From: an uncultured Paracoccaceae bacterium | GTDB taxonomy: Bacteria; Pseudomonadota; Alphaproteobacteria; Rhodobacterales; Rhodobacteraceae | NCBI GenBank assembly: GCA_945952025.1 | Contig: CAMFGW010000016.1 | Coordinates: forward strand, 1 to 64,000 | DNA: 64,000 nt | Direction of reading: 5' to 3' | Shown: positions 8,616 through 16,460 of the stretch, one piece after another | Layout of the letters: each line of letters begins with the position of its first letter | Numbering within the stretch: position 1 is the first letter of the stretch | The notes under the pieces: generated by a model | The model's database searches: none | The model's input: only the letters and a program-made list of their open reading frames with translations | What the model was told of the DNA's origin: nothing | Translations under genes and position numbers: made by a program

Positions 8616-8841
8616 CCGGTTGGCAGAGGCCATCGCCTCTGCCATGCGAAGGCCAAGCCCTTTGTCCCGCCGATGGCCCAAGGGCCACCGGCCAGCGCAC
8701 GCCCCGCCGCTGGCGGGCGCTTCCGCGCCTACCGGGGCAGGCGCCGGCCTTTTGTGGTAAGTGACACTGGCGATCCAGCGGCACCGCCTCGCTGCGGTCG
8801 GGGGAAACGCGGGTCGCGTTTCCTTATCCCGCCCGGCCCGG
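8616..8841 (+). repeat. intergenic multi-hairpin repeat, copy B
   Basis: A full-length member in the same orientation as copy A and only 19 bp from it. The first hairpin is perfect (arms GGCAGAGGC / GCCTCTGCC). The last is GGAAACGCG / CGCGTTTCC, followed by a T-rich CTTATCCCGCCCGGCC tail. It ends 31 bp before the fliG stop codon. Tandem placement with A suggests local duplication. Confidence 0.88.
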
Positions 8842-8872
8842 CCAGCCCGCAACGAATCCCGCGGGGCCCGTG

Positions 8873-9952
8873 CTATTCGTCCTCCTCCTCCTCGACGACC
8901 ATGACCAACTCGCCCGTATCGACCAGTTCGCGGATGGCCAGGACCAGCGCCGTCTGCGCGGTTTCCACATCCTTGTCCTTCAGCCGCCCGACCGCCGCCA
9001 TCTCTTCGCGCAGGTTCGTGGCCATCCGCTGCGACATGTTGGCAAGCAGGAATTCCGCCGTCTCGACTCCCGGACCCTTGGCGCCGGCGAGCGCCTTGAC
9101 GAGCTGCGCCTGATCGATGCCGCGCAGAACGCGCGGCACGTCACGGGCGAGGATCCGCGCCGGGATATGGGCGAAGGTGAATATGGTCTTCTTGACCCGT
9201 TCGGCGAGCGCCCCGTCCGCCTCTTCCAGCCCCTTCAGCACATCGTCGCGCAGGGCCTGCGAGGTGACGTTCAGGATCTTGCCGACCCGCTCGGCCGGGT
9301 CGCCGTCAAAGGCCGTGACCTTCGGCACCTCCAGATGCGCCAGAAGGGCCGCCCCGATCCGCCGGACCAGGTCAGGCGCGACGCCCGCCGTCTTCGACAT
9401 GGAAAAGGCGATGTGGCGGGCACGTTCGCCCGGCATGGCGCCCAGAAGCTCTGCCGCCTTCGGCACCGGCAGCTTCGACAGGATGACGGCGGCAACCTCG
9501 GCGCTTTCCTCGGCCACGGCAGGGGCGAGCGTCGGCACATCCATCTCGCGCAGCTTGTCCCAGGGGTCCGCGCCCGGCGCATGGCCCGCAAGGTAGCGCA
9601 GCCGCGAGGTGGCGGCGGGCGAGAGGTGCCCGTCGAGCATCTTCATCGCCGCATCAAGGCCGCCGCCGAAGGTCAGGCCGACCTCTTCGATCGTGGTGCA
9701 GAATTCGTCGACCACGGCGGCGAGCGTCGCGCGGTCGATGGTGCGCATCTGGCCGATTTCGGTCGTCAGTGCGGTCTGCACCGAATCGGGCAGCGACTGA
9801 AGCGGGACCGACGCCCCTTCGGCCAGCATCAGCCGCACGATGATCGCGGCCTTCTGCCGCCCGGTCAGCGCGCGCGCGGACAGAAAGACCGGCGCCTCGG
9901 CAGGGGGGCCGGTGGTCAGCAGGCGGTCTTCGGCAATGGAGGCGTGGCCCAT
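8873..9952 (-). CDS. fliG: flagellar motor switch protein FliG
   Basis: A 359-residue FliG, the rotor component that transmits torque and sets rotation sense. The middle-domain region around residues 166-190 (EESAEVAAVILSKLPVPKAAELL) is a diverged version of the usual EHPQ...A.IL..L signature. The charged C-terminal torque domain follows (RVLRGIDQAQLVKALAGAKG...RMATNLREEM). It ends in an acidic tail, VVEEEEDE. It stands alone here, with no other flagellar gene in the window, so the locus is separated from the main flagellar cluster. Two repeat copies lie directly behind its stop. Confidence 0.9.
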   Translation of the reverse strand: MGHASIAEDRLLTTGPPAEAPVFLSARALTGRQKAAIIVRLMLAEGASVPLQSLPDSVQTALTTEIGQMRTIDRATLAAVVDEFCTTIEEVGLTFGGGLDAAMKMLDGHLSPAATSRLRYLAGHAPGADPWDKLREMDVPTLAPAVAEESAEVAAVILSKLPVPKAAELLGAMPGERARHIAFSMSKTAGVAPDLVRRIGAALLAHLEVPKVTAFDGDPAERVGKILNVTSQALRDDVLKGLEEADGALAERVKKTIFTFAHIPARILARDVPRVLRGIDQAQLVKALAGAKGPGVETAEFLLANMSQRMATNLREEMAAVGRLKDKDVETAQTALVLAIRELVDTGELVMVVEEEEDE

Positions 9953-9955
9953 GGT

Positions 9956-9984
9956 GATTCCCCGGCAAGACGGTCCGGGGAATC
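9956..9984 (-). promoter_or_regulatory. perfect stem-loop just before fliG
   Basis: The arms GATTCCCCGG (9956-9965) and CCGGGGAATC (9975-9984) form a perfect 10-bp stem with a 9-nt loop. The stem ends 3 nt before the fliG ATG and begins 37 nt after the upstream TPR stop. It could end the TPR transcript, although there is no T tract. It could also control fliG translation, since no Shine-Dalgarno sequence lies between hairpin and start. Confidence 0.6.
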
Positions 9985-10021
9985 ATGGCGTGCCGCCGGT
10001 TAAGCCAAGGTTACGCTGCCC

Positions 10022-10582
10022 CTAGTAAGCCTCGGCCTCGCCCGTCGCGATCGCCTTCCTGAGCGAAGTCTCCGGCCAGCCACCCGTGCCGCCTCGCGCC
10101 ACGATCTCTTCAAGCTGAACCTGGGCGAGCTTGATATTGCCTGCCTCGACATAGGCCTGGCCCATGTAGCTGCGGGCCAGAAGGTTGTCGGGGTTCTGGG
10201 CCAGGGCCTCTTGGTAAAAGCCCATGCCCTTGGCCACATCGCCGGCCTTGCGCCAGGCGAATGCGCGGTAGGTCAGGACCCGGTCGGTATTGCCCTCGGT
10301 CATGGTATCAAGGACCGCCAGTGCCTCGCGCGGCCGCCCGGCGTAGGCCAGTTCGCGCACGGCCGCGAACCGCTGGTCGTTGTCGAGCGCGCCGGACTGC
10401 GGCGCGACGCATTTCTTGGTCTTGTCGTCCCAGATCTCGCCCTTCTTGCACTTCGTCGTCGTCTCGGTCGGCGTCGGCGGGCTGTTGGTCGAGCTGCCGG
10501 CAGCAAGGGCCGCGCCCGGCAGGGCGACCGCGGCGGACAGGATGAGCGGTATCAGGATACGCGTCCGAACTTGGTCAAGCAT
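10022..10582 (-). CDS. exported tetratricopeptide-repeat protein
   Basis: A 186-residue protein. The start at MLDQVRTRILIPLILSAAVA gives a clear signal peptide ending near AALAAGS, and GAAGGAG lies 8 nt upstream. A Thr/Pro-rich linker and a short cysteine-pair motif, CKKGEIWDDKTKKC, follow. Two to three TPR units then span residues ~75-180 (VLTYRAFAWRKAGDVAKGMGFYQEALAQNPDNLLARSYMGQAYVEAGN). It is probably periplasmic and acts through protein contacts; no enzymatic motif is seen. The frame is open further upstream, but that part has no coding character. Confidence 0.85.
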   Translation of the reverse strand: MLDQVRTRILIPLILSAAVALPGAALAAGSSTNSPPTPTETTTKCKKGEIWDDKTKKCVAPQSGALDNDQRFAAVRELAYAGRPREALAVLDTMTEGNTDRVLTYRAFAWRKAGDVAKGMGFYQEALAQNPDNLLARSYMGQAYVEAGNIKLAQVQLEEIVARGGTGGWPETSLRKAIATGEAEAY

Positions 10583-10682
10583 GGCATGCGCTCCTTCGTC
10601 ACGATGGGCGCAGCGTGCGCGCGGACGCAAAGCCCGGCAAGTCACAAACGGGTGTGCCGCGTCGCGGCGACCGGCCGAGGGG

Positions 10683-11984
10683 TTAGCCGAAAACGCGCTT
10701 GAAGATCGTGTCGACATGCTTGGTATGGTAGGCCAGATCGAACAGGCCCGCGATCTCGGCCGGGCTCAGGGCAGCCGTGACTTCGGCGTCGGCCAGAAGC
10801 TCGGTCTGGAAATCGGCGCCCCTCTCCCAGACCTTCATCGCGTTCCTTTGCACCAGCCGATAGGCGTCCTCGCGGCTGACGCCTGCCTGCGTCAGCGCCA
10901 GAAGGACGCGCTGCGACATGATGAGGCCTTTGAACTTGTTGAGGTTCTTCAACATGTTGTCAGGATAGATCACCAGCTTCTCGATCACGCCCGCCAGCCG
11001 GTTCAGCGCGAAGTCGAGCGTCACGGTCGCGTCCGGCCCGATGGCGCGCTCGACGCTCGAATGGCTGATGTCGCGTTCATGCCAGAGTGCCACATCCTCC
11101 ATCGCCGGGACCACCGCCATCCGCACCAGCCGGGACAGGCCGGTCAGGTTCTCGGTCAGGACCGGGTTCCTTTTGTGCGGCATCGCGGACGAGCCCTTCT
11201 GGCCGGGGCTGAAGAACTCTTCCGCCTCCAGCACTTCGGTCCGCTGCATGTGCCGGATCTCGATCGCGATGTTTTCGATGCTGGAGGCAATGACGCCAAG
11301 GGTGGCGAAGAACATCGCATGGCGGTCGCGGGGAATGACCTGCGTGCTGATCGGCTCGGGCACCAGACCCATCATCTTGCAGACATGTGCCTCGACCGCC
11401 GGGTCGATGTTGGCGAAGGTGCCGACCGCGCCGGAAATCGCGCCCGTCGCCACCTCGGCCCGCGCGGCCAGAAGGCGCGCGCGGTTGCGCGACATCTCGG
11501 CATAAAAGCGCGCGAAGGTCAGGCCCATGGTCGTCGGTTCGGCATGGATGCCGTGGCTGCGGCCGATGCGGACCGTGTCCTTGTACTCGAACGCGCGCGT
11601 TTTCAGCGCGGCCAGAACCCGGTCCAGGTCGGCCAGAAGGATGTCAGAGGCGCGGACGAGCTGAATGTTGAAGGCCGTGTCCAGCACGTCGGACGAGGTC
11701 ATGCCCTGATGGACGAAGCGCGCCTCTTCCGCGCCGATATGTTCGGCCAGATGCGTCAGGAAGGCGATCACGTCATGCTTGGTCACCGCCTCGATCTCGT
11801 CGATGCGCGCGACGTCGAAGGTCACGTCCCTGGCCCGCCAGACCGCCTCGGCGCTGGCCTTGGGGATGACGCCCAGTTCCGCCTGCGCGTCGCAGGCGTG
11901 GGCCTCGATCTCGTACCAGATGCGGAACCTGGTTTCGGGCGACCAGATCGCGACCATCTCAGGGCGGGAATAGCGGGGGATCAT
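10683..11984 (-). CDS. purB: adenylosuccinate lyase
   Basis: A 433-residue fumarase-superfamily lyase that acts twice in purine synthesis: SAICAR to AICAR, and adenylosuccinate to AMP. The signature GQKGSSAMPHKRNPVLTENLTG is present. So are TSSDVLDTAFNIQLVRA and RSHGIHAEPTTMG, which carry the catalytic histidines. The start MIPRYSRPEMVAIW is the conserved N-terminus; the open frame upstream is the repeat-bearing leader. purC, purS and purQ are 30 kb away in the same window. Confidence 0.96.
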   Translation of the reverse strand: MIPRYSRPEMVAIWSPETRFRIWYEIEAHACDAQAELGVIPKASAEAVWRARDVTFDVARIDEIEAVTKHDVIAFLTHLAEHIGAEEARFVHQGMTSSDVLDTAFNIQLVRASDILLADLDRVLAALKTRAFEYKDTVRIGRSHGIHAEPTTMGLTFARFYAEMSRNRARLLAARAEVATGAISGAVGTFANIDPAVEAHVCKMMGLVPEPISTQVIPRDRHAMFFATLGVIASSIENIAIEIRHMQRTEVLEAEEFFSPGQKGSSAMPHKRNPVLTENLTGLSRLVRMAVVPAMEDVALWHERDISHSSVERAIGPDATVTLDFALNRLAGVIEKLVIYPDNMLKNLNKFKGLIMSQRVLLALTQAGVSREDAYRLVQRNAMKVWERGADFQTELLADAEVTAALSPAEIAGLFDLAYHTKHVDTIFKRVFG

Positions 11985-12017
11985 GGGCAGGCTCCGGCGG
12001 GTTTCGGGGGTGGGGTC

Positions 12018-12046
12018 CGCATAGACCGCGCGGGCCCCACGCGCAA
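12018..12046 (-). promoter_or_regulatory. candidate purB promoter
   Basis: The minus strand has TTGCGC (12041-12046) and TATGCG (12018-12023) with a 17-bp spacer. The -35 lies inside the last of three tandem mini-hairpin repeats. The leader would be about 27 nt. Confidence 0.5.
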
Positions 12047-12102
12047 GCGTGGCCCCTTCACGCACAAGCGTAGCCCGCCCCACGCGCAAGCGTAGCCCCT
12101 TG
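12034..12102. repeat. three tandem mini-hairpins with GNRA-type loops
   Basis: Three copies of a ~20-bp unit lie between the divergent purB and CDGSH genes. The cores are ACGC-GCAA-GCGT, ACGC-ACAA-GCGT and ACGC-GCAA-GCGT, each flanked by GGCCCC, AGCCCG or AGCCCC. Each core is a short stem closed by four bases; two have the GNRA-like loop GCAA. The -35 box of purB overlaps the first copy. It may be a regulator-binding array. Confidence 0.65.
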
Positions 12103-12155
12103 ACGCGAAGGGTCCGCCGCGCGACCGTTTCGCCAGATCAAGTCAGGGGGATCAC

Positions 12156-12812
12156 ATGGCCGTCGAAGTCGCCAAAGGGCAGTTCGTCACCATCCATTTC
12201 GACGGCAAGCGCTGCATCCATGCGAGGAATTGCGTCCTGTCGCACCCCGAGGTCTTCGTGCCGAACGTCCAGGGCGCCTGGATCCACCCCGATGCTGCCC
12301 CCGCCGACGAGGTGATCCGCATCGGCGAGAATTGCCCCTCGGGCGCGATCAGCGTGACCCGGAACGCCAAGGCGACCGCTCAGGAACTGCCATCGTCGGA
12401 CCTGCCGCCGGTCGTCAACCTGCTGCGCGTCCGCGAAAACGGGCCGCTCGCGATCGACGCCGAGCTTCTGATCCGGGGCGAGCCGCAGGCGATCCCGCGC
12501 GCCACCCTCTGCCGCTGCGGCCTGTCGCAGAACAAGCCCTTCTGCGACAATTCCCACGTTGCCGGGAACTTCCAGGCCACCGGCGAGCCCGCCCCCAAGG
12601 ACGCCCCCGCGCTCGAGGTCCGTAACGGGCCTGTCGACGTGCAACCCCTGAAGGACGGCCCCCTGAAGATCGTCGGCAACCTAGAGGTCGTGTCAGGCAC
12701 CGGCCACACGATCAACAAGGTGCGGCAGGCCTTCTTCTGCCGCTGCGGCCATTCGAAGAACAAGCCTTATTGCGACGGCAGCCACAAGGCGGCGGGGTTT
12801 GAGGCGGAGTAG
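12156..12812 (+). CDS. iron-sulfur protein with divergent ferredoxin and two CDGSH domains
   Basis: A 218-residue cytosolic redox protein. Residues ~8-70 form a small ferredoxin-like domain (Fer4_19 type) with cysteines in GKRCIHARNCV and ENCPSGAI. Two CDGSH-type 2Fe-2S motifs follow: CRCGLSQNKPFCDNSH (~118-133) and CRCGHSKNKPYCDGSH (~195-210), each with the C-x-C...C...H ligand set. This combination occurs in bacterial mitoNEET-like proteins thought to handle electron transfer or iron-sulfur stress. It is divergent from purB and has no obvious operon partner. Confidence 0.88.
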   Translation: MAVEVAKGQFVTIHFDGKRCIHARNCVLSHPEVFVPNVQGAWIHPDAAPADEVIRIGENCPSGAISVTRNAKATAQELPSSDLPPVVNLLRVRENGPLAIDAELLIRGEPQAIPRATLCRCGLSQNKPFCDNSHVAGNFQATGEPAPKDAPALEVRNGPVDVQPLKDGPLKIVGNLEVVSGTGHTINKVRQAFFCRCGHSKNKPYCDGSHKAAGFEAE

Positions 12813-12881
12813 GGGGGGGGCGGCCTTCAGCCCATGGCAGGGCTTGAGCTTGCTTCAAATCACTGCCGAAAGCGCGGCCAC

Positions 12882-13149
12882 ATGTCGACGTCGGACAAGG
12901 AAACCCTGAGGTTCTACGCAGAGACCGCAGCCACCTGCCGGCCTGCATCATGCGACCTACAAGGCCGGCGGCAAAGAAGGCAGGGACAGCCATGGCAGAT
13001 ATTTCAACTATCTGTCGCGGGACGAGGTCACCGACATGTACCGCCGCTCGGGGAAATGGGAGGTAATCTCGGTCACGGAGTATGTTGGCGGAGGGTATGA
13101 AGGGCAACAAGGGCCTTGGGTGGCAATACTTGTCAGACGACTAGAGTGA
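12882..13149 (+). pseudogene. internally deleted class I SAM methyltransferase remnant
   Basis: Two pieces of one protein are joined out of frame. Frame 12882 begins MSTSDKETLRFYAETAA, the usual N-terminus of a small SAM methyltransferase. Frame 12943 to the TGA at 13147-13149 reads LHHATYKAGGKEGRDSHGRY, then FNYLSRDEVTDMYRRSGKWE and a C-terminus ending WVAILVRRLE, the usual C-terminal region of the same family. The central SAM-binding Rossmann part is missing and the junction near 12940 shifts frame. The gene is therefore dead. Family identity is from memory of related sequences. Confidence 0.72.
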
Positions 13150-13241
13150 TACGGAAACGGATGTCCGCTCCGTCCCGAGAAAACGGACGTTCGATTGGAT
13201 GCCAAAGCGAAACTCCACCTCCGACCTGCCTTCGCCGCGCC

Positions 13242-14582
13242 TCAGGCCCCCACCAACGCCGCATCAAACGGATACTTCGTCAGGTTCTCGCAACCGTTCG
13301 CGGTAATCAGCACCTGTTCCTCGATCTTGATCGAGAAATCGCCACCCTCGGGGCTGACCAGCGCCTCGACGCACAGGACCATGCCTTCCTCGATCACATG
13401 CTCGAAGGCGCCGTCCTGCCAGCCGTCGGCATAGGGCACATAGGGCCATTCGTCACACAGGCCGACCCCGTGCATCTTGCAGGAATATTTCTGCTTCCAA
13501 TACTGGTCGTCCAGCTTGTGCCCGCCATGGACCAGCTCGCGGATCGAGACGCCGGGCTTCAGCCGCGCCTGGTGGTCGCGGATATGATCGAGCGCATGGG
13601 CCATGGCTGAAACCATGGCGTTCGTCGGGCGGCCGTCGCCCACCCACCAGGTGCGGCTGATGTCGATGCAGATGCCGTAGCAGCCGATCAGGTCGGTGTC
13701 GAAGGCCACGATCTCATCGGGTTGCACGATGCGGGGGCCGCACTCCTGAAACCAGGGGTTGGTGCGGGGGCCAGAGGACAGAAGGCGGGTCTCGATCCAT
13801 TCGCCGCCCCGGCGGATGTTGCTCTTGTGCAGCTCGGACCAGATGTCATCCTCGCTCACCCCGCCCTTCGGCACTTCGGCACGGGTGAAGGCCTCCATCT
13901 CGGCGATGGCGGCTTCGCAGGCATAATGGGCGCAGCGCATCGCCAGGATCTCGTCCGGGCCCTTGATGGCACGGGTCCGCTCGGTCAGCTCCTCGCCCTC
14001 CATCACCTCGAAGCCGGCGCGCTCAAGGGCGCGCAGCCCGTGGATCTGGATCTTGTCGACGGCGAGGCGCCGGTTGGTGCCGGCATGGGCCCGCATCACC
14101 TCATCGACCTGCCGCGCGAAAGACGCCGCGTCGCTTTCGCCCCGGTCGCCCGAACAGGCGTAGAAGAAGGTCGCGCCGTGGCGCAATTCCTTCACCAGCG
14201 GGTTGAAGGTCACGAGGAAGGGCGAGTTCTTGTATTCCCAGACGACCATATGGCCGTCCGCGCAGATCATGCAGGCGCGAAACGGGTTGTGCGCGTTCCA
14301 AAGCTGCATGTTCGTCGTGTCGGTCGCATAGCGGATGTTCAGGGGATCAAAGAGCAGGATCGCGCCATAGTCGCGGGCGGCCAGCGCCTTGACTAGCCGC
14401 TGCCAGCGGAAGTGCCGCATCCGCTCGACGTTCGGCAGGGTCAGGCCGGCAGCTTCCCACTCGCGGAAGGCCAGCTGGGTCGGGCCGATCTCGACCCGGT
14501 CATTGTCGTTCGGGGTGCCGTCGCCAAGGCGGTCGCCCCGGTTCGGATCAATCTTGCGGCGTTCCCTGTAGAAATCGGCCAT
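13242..14582 (-). CDS. dddP: DMSP lyase DddP (M24 metallopeptidase fold)
   Basis: A 446-residue protein of the peptidase M24 pita-bread fold. It cleaves dimethylsulfoniopropionate to dimethyl sulfide and acrylate rather than hydrolysing peptides. The N-terminus ERRKIDPNRGDRLGDGTPND and the segments RYATDTTNMQLWNAHNPFRA and WIETRLLSSGPRTNPWFQEC match DddP closely from memory. The metal ligands are present: FDTD (two Asp), CIDISRTWW (Asp), MHGVGLCDEWP (His), CVEALVS (Glu) and IKIEEQV (Glu). The start MADFYRERR was chosen over an in-frame ATG 10 codons upstream. No DMSP transporter or acrylate gene lies beside it. Confidence 0.9.
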   Translation of the reverse strand: MADFYRERRKIDPNRGDRLGDGTPNDNDRVEIGPTQLAFREWEAAGLTLPNVERMRHFRWQRLVKALAARDYGAILLFDPLNIRYATDTTNMQLWNAHNPFRACMICADGHMVVWEYKNSPFLVTFNPLVKELRHGATFFYACSGDRGESDAASFARQVDEVMRAHAGTNRRLAVDKIQIHGLRALERAGFEVMEGEELTERTRAIKGPDEILAMRCAHYACEAAIAEMEAFTRAEVPKGGVSEDDIWSELHKSNIRRGGEWIETRLLSSGPRTNPWFQECGPRIVQPDEIVAFDTDLIGCYGICIDISRTWWVGDGRPTNAMVSAMAHALDHIRDHQARLKPGVSIRELVHGGHKLDDQYWKQKYSCKMHGVGLCDEWPYVPYADGWQDGAFEHVIEEGMVLCVEALVSPEGGDFSIKIEEQVLITANGCENLTKYPFDAALVGA

Positions 14583-14650
14583 GCTTTGACCCGCCTTGTC
14601 CCGCCCTTGCAAACCTGCGCTATTGTCGGCGACGGGGCGGAAGGGGCGCG

Positions 14651-15286
14651 ATGGAAAGCGACGTCGATATGTCGGCTTTGACGGATGGCGCGCCGGTCTG
14701 CCTCATCGTTCGGGCGCATCCGCTGCACGAAAGCCTCAATGGCACGCTGGGCGCGCATCTGCGCGCCCGGGCAGAGGCGCGGGGCTGGCAGGTCCTGGTC
14801 CGCGACCTTTATGCGTCGGACTTCGCGCCAGCGCTGACGGCGGCGGAGCGTGCCTCCTACCAGTCGGGGACATTCGACCAGACCGGGGTTGCGGCGGAAG
14901 CGGCCGAGCTTGCGCGCGCCGAGATCCTGATCCTGGTCTTTCCAACCTGGTGGTTCGGCTTTCCCGCCGTGCTGAAGGGCTGGTTCGACCGGGTCTGGGC
15001 GCCGGGTGTCGCCTTCGATCACGCGCCCGGCCATGGGGCGATCCGCCCGCGTCTGGCCCGGCTGCGCCATGTTCTGGCGGTGACGACGCTGGGGTCGCCC
15101 TGGTGGGTGGACTGGCTGGCGCTGCACCGTCCCCTGCCGCGCATCCTGCGCCGCGCCGTCGTCGGCCTCTGCGCCCCTCGGGCGCGCTGCCGAACCCTGT
15201 CGCTCTATCAGGCCGAGGTTGTGGACGGCGCGCGCGTCGCGCGCTTTCTCGCCCGGATCGACCGCGCGCTGTCCGCCGTCCGCTGA
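14651..15286 (+). CDS. flavodoxin-fold NAD(P)H-dependent oxidoreductase
   Basis: A 211-residue protein of the Flavodoxin_2 / NQO family, FMN- or FAD-dependent quinone or electrophile reductases. Characteristic parts are LIVRAHPLHESLNGTL (phosphate loop), the LVRDLYASDFAPAL segment and FPTWWFGFPAVLKGWFDRVWAPGVAF, the family flavin-binding signature. It is divergently transcribed from dddP with 68 bp between. An acrylate- or quinone-related detoxification link is possible but only inferred from position. GAAGGGG stands 4 nt before the chosen ATG. Confidence 0.85.
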   Translation: MESDVDMSALTDGAPVCLIVRAHPLHESLNGTLGAHLRARAEARGWQVLVRDLYASDFAPALTAAERASYQSGTFDQTGVAAEAAELARAEILILVFPTWWFGFPAVLKGWFDRVWAPGVAFDHAPGHGAIRPRLARLRHVLAVTTLGSPWWVDWLALHRPLPRILRRAVVGLCAPRARCRTLSLYQAEVVDGARVARFLARIDRALSAVR

Positions 15287-15370
15287 ACCCGCACCCGCTT
15301 CTTGCCCCAGCGCGACATTTCCGTCGCAATCGTCGCCCCGCCGGCCGTCCGCCCCGGTGTCAGATGGGCC

Positions 15371-16159
15371 ATGACCCAGCCGATTCTGCAGGACCGCCTG
15401 CCGCACGCCCCCTGGATGACCCCCGCCACCGCGCGCCTTCCCGGCACCCAGCTGGTCGAGGGCGAGGACTGGCTGAGGATCGACGAGGCCTTCGCGGACC
15501 AGATGGCCGAACGCGATCGGCTGATCGCGACGATCCCCGAAACGGTCCATGCCCAACTGGACGAGGGGCGCCCTGCGGCCGATGAGCTTTACGAGGTCAT
15601 CCTCGAACGGCTGGCGCGCACGCCCGGCTATGCGGTCGCGGGCGGGCAGGTCACGCGGCCGGACGGGGTCGTCGTGCCCCTCGACCCTTCGGCGCCCCTC
15701 TTGACCCTCGGCCGACTGGTGCAGGAGGACCTATGCATCATGGAGCGGCGCGAGGGCGAGGACGAACACAAGCTGACGGGCGCCTGCCTGTGCTTTCCGG
15801 CCAGCTGGTCGCTGTCCGAAAAGATCGGCCGGCCGATGATCGGCATCCACCGCACGGTCAAGGTCTATGAGCCCGACATGGCCGCGCGGGTCCAGCGCAT
15901 GCTGGGCATGATCCGGCCGGGCAATGCGCTCTGGCGGATGAACGCTTTCATCTACCGCGACCCAACGCTGCACCAACCCTCGTTCGAAACCGCACCCCGA
16001 ACCGATCGGACCGGGGGCGCCTACGTGCGCGCCGAACGACAGTGCCTGGTGCGGCTTCCGCGGACACAGGCGATCCTCTTCACGATCCACACCTATGTGA
16101 TTTTGGTTGCGAGCCTGAGTGAGGAAGAGCGCGCGGGGCTGATGAACTCGCGGCTCTGA
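15371..16159 (+). CDS. DUF3445 heme-dependent oxidative N-demethylase family protein
   Basis: A 262-residue protein of the DUF3445 (HDOD) family, whose studied member forms the catalytic subunit of dimethylamine monooxygenase. The start MTQPILQDRLPHAPWMTP is the conserved one. Matching segments are LVQEDLCIMERR, LTGACLCFPASWSLSEKIGRPMIGIHRTVKVYE and LVRLPRTQAILFTIHTYVI. The partner reductase subunits of that enzyme are not in this window, so a role in methylated-amine oxidation is only possible. It is followed directly by a repeat copy and then the convergent glnA. Confidence 0.82.
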   Translation: MTQPILQDRLPHAPWMTPATARLPGTQLVEGEDWLRIDEAFADQMAERDRLIATIPETVHAQLDEGRPAADELYEVILERLARTPGYAVAGGQVTRPDGVVVPLDPSAPLLTLGRLVQEDLCIMERREGEDEHKLTGACLCFPASWSLSEKIGRPMIGIHRTVKVYEPDMAARVQRMLGMIRPGNALWRMNAFIYRDPTLHQPSFETAPRTDRTGGAYVRAERQCLVRLPRTQAILFTIHTYVILVASLSEEERAGLMNSRL

Positions 16160-16192
16160 CCGGGGCAGGGCGCGTTCAATGCCGAACGGTTC

Positions 16193-16415
16193 GGCCGGGC
16201 GGGATCAGGAAACGCGACCCGCGTTTCCCCCGCCCGTGTGGGAACGGCGCCGCTGGACCCTCGGTGTCACAGCTCAACAAAGGCCGGCGCCTGCCCCGGT
16301 GGGCGCGAAGCGCCCGCCGATGGCGGGGCGGGCGCTGGCCGGTGGCTTTGAGCCACCGTCCGGGACACAAGAGGGGACCTTTGCATGGCAGAGTCACTTG
16401 CCTCTGCCACCCGGG
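16193..16415 (-). repeat. intergenic multi-hairpin repeat, copy C
   Basis: A full-length member in reverse orientation. It begins with GGAAACGCG / CGCGTTTCC (16207-16227), then GGTGTCACAG, the CGCCTGCCCCGGTGGGCGC...GCGCCCGCC block and GGCCGGTGGCTTTGAGCCACC. It ends with a GGCAGAG...CTCTGCC hairpin. It fills the convergent gap between the DUF3445 gene and glnA, starting 33 bp after the former's stop. Confidence 0.88.
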
Positions 16416-16432
16416 CGAAAACGCAGGAAGCA

Positions 16433-16454
16433 GGGGCCGGACGGATCCGGCCCC
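16433..16454 (-). terminator. glnA stem-loop terminator
   Basis: GGGGCCGG / CCGGCCCC arms (16433-16440, 16447-16454) with a 6-nt loop lie 6 nt downstream of the glnA stop. There is no T tract, so termination may be factor-assisted or the hairpin may protect the 3' end. Confidence 0.6.
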
Positions 16455-16460
16455 GTTCCC

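Noticed and set aside
8081-9113. Several open frames with similar Gly/Arg/Pro-rich peptides in 8081-9113, 38608-39466, 44796-46210 and 56418-57313.
   Set aside because: They are translations of the intergenic repeat. The similarity is DNA-level, appears in many frames and both strands, and has no start or ribosome site.
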